Under the pieces are notes generated by a model, which saw only the letters and a program-made list of their open reading frames with translations, ran no database searches and was not told where the DNA came from. A program made the translations under genes and the position numbers. A stretch of DNA of 8,817 bases, from the NCBI GenBank assembly GCA_039208045.1, contig JBCCRH010000259.1, positions 1 through 8,817 of the forward strand, in the 5' to 3' direction. Source of the DNA: JBCCRH01 sp039208045 (lineage in GTDB: Bacteria; Bacteroidota; Bacteroidia; Chitinophagales; Saprospiraceae). Positions 5,681-8,817 of this stretch are shown piece by piece (the first letter of the stretch is position 1; the number at the start of each line of letters is the position of its first letter).

Positions 5681-7228
5681 ATGTTAGACCTCGCCATCGT
5701 ACAACTTTACTTTGTTGTTATTTTTTTAACGGCCATTGCCGGACGGGTAAACAAAGAAGCAACCATAGAAGAATATTTCCTCAGCTCCCGGAATCTGCGC
5801 TGGCCTTCTATTGCTTTATCCAGCATTGCTACCAATATTAATGGCTACCAGTTTTTGGGTATGATGGGCTCGGCTTACTTGTACGGGCTGGCCCAGGCGA
5901 GCTTAGAAATCAATGCCGTACAAGGCATCTTAATGGCTGCTTTCATTTTTGTACCGCTGTTTCTGAAAGAGCGCGTCATTACCGTCACGCAATATATTCA
6001 AAAGCGGCTCGGCAAGACGATTGGGCTATTTTATAGTATTGCCAACTTACTCATTTTCTCCACTATTACCCTGGGTGCTGCCTTGTTCTGGGGTGCTTAT
6101 GCGGCCGATCTGGTTTTTGATGATTATCTATCTTTTATCAGTGAAGATCGCATTGTCCGCATCTCGGTTATCATCGTTGGATTAGGGATTTTCTCTGCGA
6201 TCTACACCTATTTAGGCGGTTTAAATGCCGTGGTAAAAACGGATATTATTCAATTCAGCATTCTGCTTATTGGTGGTTTTGTGGTACTTTTTGTGGCTAT
6301 TTATCATCTTGGGGGCTGGCAGCAACTGTACGTGAAGACGCCACAACTCATGCACCTCTATTTACCAGCGGAGCACCCTACCCTACCCTGGATTCACATG
6401 TTTGGCTTATTCCTTTTAAATATCAATTACTGGTGTGCCAATCAGACTATTATGCAGCGCTCTCTGGCCGCACGAAGCTTGCGCGATGCCCAGGTTGGCC
6501 TGATGGTGGGCGGGGTGATGAAGTATGTCATGGCAGTGCTGATTGTTATTCCAGGTATCGCCTTGTTTGGTATTTTGGGTGAAAATGGCCTGGCGGAACC
6601 CGATATGGCCTTCCCCTATTTAGTGAAGAACTATTTGCCCGTAGGCGTAAAAGGAATCATTCTTTGTGCGCTATTCGCCTCTCTGATGAGTACGGTCGAC
6701 TCTACCTTTAATTCCCTCGCTACGCTCTGGTCCATTGATATTTACAAAGGCTACCTGAAAAAAGATGCGACCGATGCACAGGTAGTACGTGCAGGCAAGA
6801 ATACCATTTTAGTCACCTTATTCACAGGGATTGGAATGGGACTTGTGCTCTTGTATGTCAAGTTTGAAAATCCTGCCGCCGCCTTTACCCATACCCTCAA
6901 TGAATTGCGCTACTATATCAACTGTGGTATTGTCGTATTGATTTGCACAGCAGCCTTTATGGTTACGCCGAACAGACGAACCACACTGATCGGCTTCTTA
7001 AGTACCATCCCGCTCCACCTCATCATCATTAACCTGTTTCCCGATATGAACTACTTTGTACGAGCCATGTGGGTGATTTTGATCGCCATGGTCTTCGTCA
7101 TGGGTATTAGTGCCAGAGGTGGCGTGCGGACTTGGAAGGAATTGATTCAATATGATTCTCCTACTATTTTGCGGCTTGGAGGCGTCCTACTGGCTTCGCT
7201 TATTTTGATACATATTGTATTCAATTAG
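5681..7228 (+). CDS. Sodium/solute symporter, SSS family (SGLT-like branch)
   Basis: The 515-aa inner-membrane protein is strongly hydrophobic throughout, consistent with about 13-14 TM segments of the LeuT-fold SSS family, which imports solutes with Na+. Against vSGLT as I remember it, N52, Q57 and E76 (in ATNINGYQ and QASLE) correspond to galactose ligands N64, Q69 and E88. NQTIMQRSLAARSLRDAQ (254-271) aligns with the FNQYIIQRTLAAK block, placing R265 where vSGLT has the sugar ligand Lys294. S337-T338 in SLMSTVDSTFNS aligns with the Na2-site Ser pair, and the SIDIYK motif (351-356) is the usual one of the sugar branch. It lies 11 nt after the SsuD-like gene, so they are likely co-transcribed. 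The substrate is unknown; context suggests an organosulfonate. The coding end overlaps the convergent GNAT gene by 8 nt. Confidence 0.92.
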   Translation: MLDLAIVQLYFVVIFLTAIAGRVNKEATIEEYFLSSRNLRWPSIALSSIATNINGYQFLGMMGSAYLYGLAQASLEINAVQGILMAAFIFVPLFLKERVITVTQYIQKRLGKTIGLFYSIANLLIFSTITLGAALFWGAYAADLVFDDYLSFISEDRIVRISVIIVGLGIFSAIYTYLGGLNAVVKTDIIQFSILLIGGFVVLFVAIYHLGGWQQLYVKTPQLMHLYLPAEHPTLPWIHMFGLFLLNINYWCANQTIMQRSLAARSLRDAQVGLMVGGVMKYVMAVLIVIPGIALFGILGENGLAEPDMAFPYLVKNYLPVGVKGIILCALFASLMSTVDSTFNSLATLWSIDIYKGYLKKDATDAQVVRAGKNTILVTLFTGIGMGLVLLYVKFENPAAAFTHTLNELRYYINCGIVVLICTAAFMVTPNRRTTLIGFLSTIPLHLIIINLFPDMNYFVRAMWVILIAMVFVMGISARGGVRTWKELIQYDSPTILRLGGVLLASLILIHIVFN

Positions 7229-7694
7229 GCCTTCCACTGAACGAAGCTGCTAAAAAGAATCGCTCCTTCGACTTAGCCGTCGCCCCTACCCTATAATAGA
7301 ATTTGATGGCACGGGTATTAAAGTCAGGCGTTTGCCATTGAATTAAGCTGCACCCCAGTTGCGTAGCTGCTTGCTGTATGGCTCGCACCAGTTTTTCCCC
7401 ATATCCAAACCCACGAGCAGCCTCCACCAAAAACAAACAATCCATGTAGATATAAGGAGCGGCATCCCAAGTAGCATATTGCTTCATATAGGTGGCAAAG
7501 CCGACTAAGCGGTGATCATTTTCTACCACTAAGCAGTAAATCGAAGGCGAATCTTGGAAGAGTAGAGCGCCTAATTGTTGCGCTTTGCCTGCTCTATTGT
7601 AGGGGCATTGCTCATAAGCCGCGTGGGCAGCGCAGAGGTCAATCAATTGCGGTAGGTCAGCTGGCTGAGCGGCGCGAATTATTGCGTTGGTCAT
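7221..7694 (-). CDS. GNAT family N-acetyltransferase (SSAT-like)
   Basis: I place the start at the ATG complementary to 7692-7694, giving 157 aa, because this forms an ATGA overlap with the upstream gene's TGA and the product then begins with the GNAT hallmark IIRAAQPADLPQLIDL (5-20). A longer in-frame start at 7808 would run inside the upstream gene and adds an unlike-family 38-residue leader. The acetyl-CoA pyrophosphate loop is RGFGYG (94-99). The sequence FATYMKQYATW (66-76), DCLFLVEAARGFG and WQTPDFNTRAIKFYYRVGA (120-138) resembles the spermidine/spermine or thialysine acetyltransferase-like subfamily (YFYNYSTW, LEDLFV, WN-x-PAI-xFY). The amine substrate is not predictable. It is the last gene of a three-gene unit; its stop codon lies inside the symporter coding end, leaving no room for a dedicated terminator. 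Confidence 0.88.
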   Translation of the reverse strand: MTNAIIRAAQPADLPQLIDLCAAHAAYEQCPYNRAGKAQQLGALLFQDSPSIYCLVVENDHRLVGFATYMKQYATWDAAPYIYMDCLFLVEAARGFGYGEKLVRAIQQAATQLGCSLIQWQTPDFNTRAIKFYYRVGATAKSKERFFLAASFSGRPN

Positions 7695-8161
7695 GCTTGT
7701 TTGCTTAAGTAGTCTTGTAGATAATCGTTGATGTTGGGCATAGCTGCTTGAGCGAGCACGTGGCGTATCCAAGCTTGCCGCTCGTGTTGTATAATTTCCA
7801 ATTCCCAAATGCAGACGAGCCCAAAAGGGTGCGGATTGGCTTCGATATGCTGCGGCTGGTCGGTGGGTGCAAAAAACAATTGATTCCCCAGCATTTCACC
7901 GCCCGTCCACCAATAAAAGAGCATCCAGGTGCCATCACTGCCCTCATGCACGATGAGAAACCCCAATTTATGAGCAGGCAAAGTAGTTGCTTGTGCTTTG
8001 CTTATCCATTGCGGTAGCAGTTGTTTCGCTTTCGCTAAAATGACGGTAGCCCCAAAGGTAGGCTGATAGCTAATGGTGTATACCTTAATATGCCAGTCTT
8101 CTATAGTCTCAACAGATTGGAAAGCAATCGTTCTATCTCGATAAGCTCTAAAGGTGCTCAT
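7691..8161 (-). CDS. Conserved-looking 156-aa protein of unknown function
   Basis: I do not recognise a named domain. The 156-aa product begins at ATG 8161 one nucleotide after the stop of the DinB gene, and its TGA overlaps the GNAT ATG by four bases (ATGA), so translation is likely coupled through all three genes. Features: an N-terminal YRDR (7-10), DWHIKVYTISYQPTF (22-36), LGFLIVHEGSDGTWMLFYWW (66-85, with HEG and WW striking), VCIWELEIIQHERQAWI (116-132) and a C-terminal NDYLQDYL. Alternating hydrophobic and aromatic residues suggest a beta-rich alpha/beta fold, with no signal peptide and no clear TM segment. I have a vague memory of similar uncharacterised Bacteroidota proteins with the HEG...WW and WEL...ER..W pattern, but cannot name a family. 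Function is not assigned. Confidence 0.85.
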   Translation of the reverse strand: MSTFRAYRDRTIAFQSVETIEDWHIKVYTISYQPTFGATVILAKAKQLLPQWISKAQATTLPAHKLGFLIVHEGSDGTWMLFYWWTGGEMLGNQLFFAPTDQPQHIEANPHPFGLVCIWELEIIQHERQAWIRHVLAQAAMPNINDYLQDYLSKQA

Positions 8162-8162
8162 A

Positions 8163-8681
8163 TTACAAGTAGCGTTCTTTTAGAATGTCCATATGCCAAA
8201 TATCGTGACCAATAATCGTAAAAGCTGCTGCTCTGGCAGACATGGGGTGGCTACTGGAAATGCCAATGTTCGTCAAGTTTTTATCCGTTAGGCTTTTTAA
8301 TAGGGCAATACTACACTGGCGCGTTGCGTCAAACTCTTCCAGCAAATCTGCTCTACTTTTCTCATCAGCCCCAGATGGAAGTACGTAAATATTCTGGTCA
8401 AAGTTAGCTAGCGGAGTCACATCTCCCCGGCCAATTCTAAAGGCGCGATAGCTAAAGATGCGCTCGGTATCTATCATATGCTGTAGTACTTCCTTCACCG
8501 ACCACTTGTTTTCTGCATAGCGGTACAGCAGCTTATCATCGGGAATAGTTGAAAAAAATTGGAGCACCTCCGCCCTCCCCGTTTGAAAGCCGTCTATTAG
8601 ACTTTGTTCTGGTGACAGCTTGTCCAGGTATCTCTTGTAATAGCTATGGTGCTCATTGAACAGAATATCTTGCACTTGCAT
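8163..8681 (-). CDS. DinB-family (four-helix, metal-binding) protein
   Basis: The start is chosen at the ATG complementary to 8679-8681, giving 172 aa. An in-frame start at 8786 would add 35 residues encoded by the repeat element and has no family resemblance. The product matches Bacteroidota DinB/YfiT-like proteins: KWSVKEVLQHMIDTERIFSYR (59-79) carrying the first His (H68), ARAAAFTIIGHDIWHMDILK (149-168) carrying H159 and H163. These three His would bind a divalent metal, as in DinB_2 proteins, several of which are thiol-dependent transferases or hydrolases. RGDVTPLANFDQNIYV (85-100) is the usual mid-protein loop. Its true activity is unknown. It is the first gene of the compact minus-strand unit; the next gene begins one base after its TAA. 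A repeat-family copy lies just upstream, where the promoter should be. Confidence 0.9.
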   Translation of the reverse strand: MQVQDILFNEHHSYYKRYLDKLSPEQSLIDGFQTGRAEVLQFFSTIPDDKLLYRYAENKWSVKEVLQHMIDTERIFSYRAFRIGRGDVTPLANFDQNIYVLPSGADEKSRADLLEEFDATRQCSIALLKSLTDKNLTNIGISSSHPMSARAAAFTIIGHDIWHMDILKERYL

Positions 8682-8742
8682 GTTGGGTGGTTTTATATTA
8701 GACTTGTTTCGCCGGTCACTAAATGGCTGCAAGCGGCAAAAT

Positions 8743-8817
8743 TTTATCCTGCACTGCGTTAAAAAGCCTCGCCGATGCTTAGGCATCGCCTGCGTTTTTT
8801 GCCTTGTTCAGAATAAA
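8743..8817 (-). repeat. Second copy of the ACAAGGC-AACGCAG hairpin repeat, cut by window end
   Basis: Read on the minus strand it carries ACAAGGCAAAAAACGCAG (8790-8807), identical at 17 of 18 positions to 2456-2473. A variable insert (8761-8789) follows, containing a CGATGC/GCATCG hairpin with a 4-nt loop (8773-8788), then AACGCAGT (8753-8760). Outer arms TTTATCCTG (8743-8751) and CAGAATAAA (8809-8817) pair at 8 of 9 positions. The complementary outer arm continues beyond the window, so full length is unknown. It lies 61 nt upstream of the DinB ATG. Confidence 0.7.

Noticed and set aside
7695..7808. N-terminal extension of the GNAT protein to ATG 7808.
   Set aside because: It lies wholly within the upstream gene in another frame; the ATGA overlap at 7691-7694 gives the expected GNAT start.
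8682..8786. N-terminal extension of the DinB protein to ATG 8786.
   Set aside because: The extra 35 residues are translated repeat element and do not resemble the family; the internal ATG at 8681 gives a normal-length protein.
1..8817. CRISPR array, rRNA, riboswitch or complete insertion sequence.
   Set aside because: No regularly spaced repeats, rRNA-like blocks, known aptamer patterns or transposase frames were seen on either strand.

Overview
The window looks like chromosomal DNA of a Bacteroidota bacterium, most likely of the Saprospiria (Lewinella/Haliscomenobacter-like) group. Start codons lack clear Shine-Dalgarno sequences and sit behind A/T-rich leaders. The one convincing promoter has the Bacteroidota -7 form TAnnTTTG (ahead of the tRNA). 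The first gene carries a SEKRYFKLF-type N-terminal motif that I associate with that group. The species cannot be named from this sequence.

Layout. Bases 2-1513 (+) are the 3' part of a large helical-repeat protein of unknown function, cut by the window edge. Its stop codon overlaps the stop of a convergent 70-codon ORF (1510-1722, -) with a double-glycine leader of the RiPP/bacteriocin type. recX (1840-2322, -) and mscS (2608-3420, +) are divergent, and a 178-bp long-inverted-repeat element fills much of the space between them. After mscS come a hairpin, a promoter, a CAU-anticodon tRNA and a strong terminator. Bases 3667-4417 (+) then hold a decayed cassette: a truncated GIY-YIG nuclease, an intact antitoxin-like gene, and a RelE/ParE-type toxin frame interrupted by one in-frame stop.

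Bases 4506-7228 (+) are a two-gene unit: an SsuD-like FMNH2-dependent sulfonate monooxygenase with its recognisable catalytic residues, then a sodium/solute symporter of the sugar (SGLT) branch. I infer uptake and oxidative desulfonation of an organosulfonate, possibly a sulfosugar. Bases 7221-8681 (-) are a tightly packed three-gene unit: DinB-family metal-binding protein, unknown 156-aa protein, GNAT acetyltransferase of the SSAT-like type. It converges on the symporter with an 8-nt overlap of the coding ends.

The most unusual non-coding feature is a repeat family seen twice. One copy lies between recX and mscS and the other, cut by the window end, lies upstream of the DinB gene. Both share an 18-nt core (one mismatch) and paired AACGCAG direct repeats around a variable hairpin. 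Their outer arms differ in sequence but remain self-complementary within each copy, which suggests that the structure is conserved.
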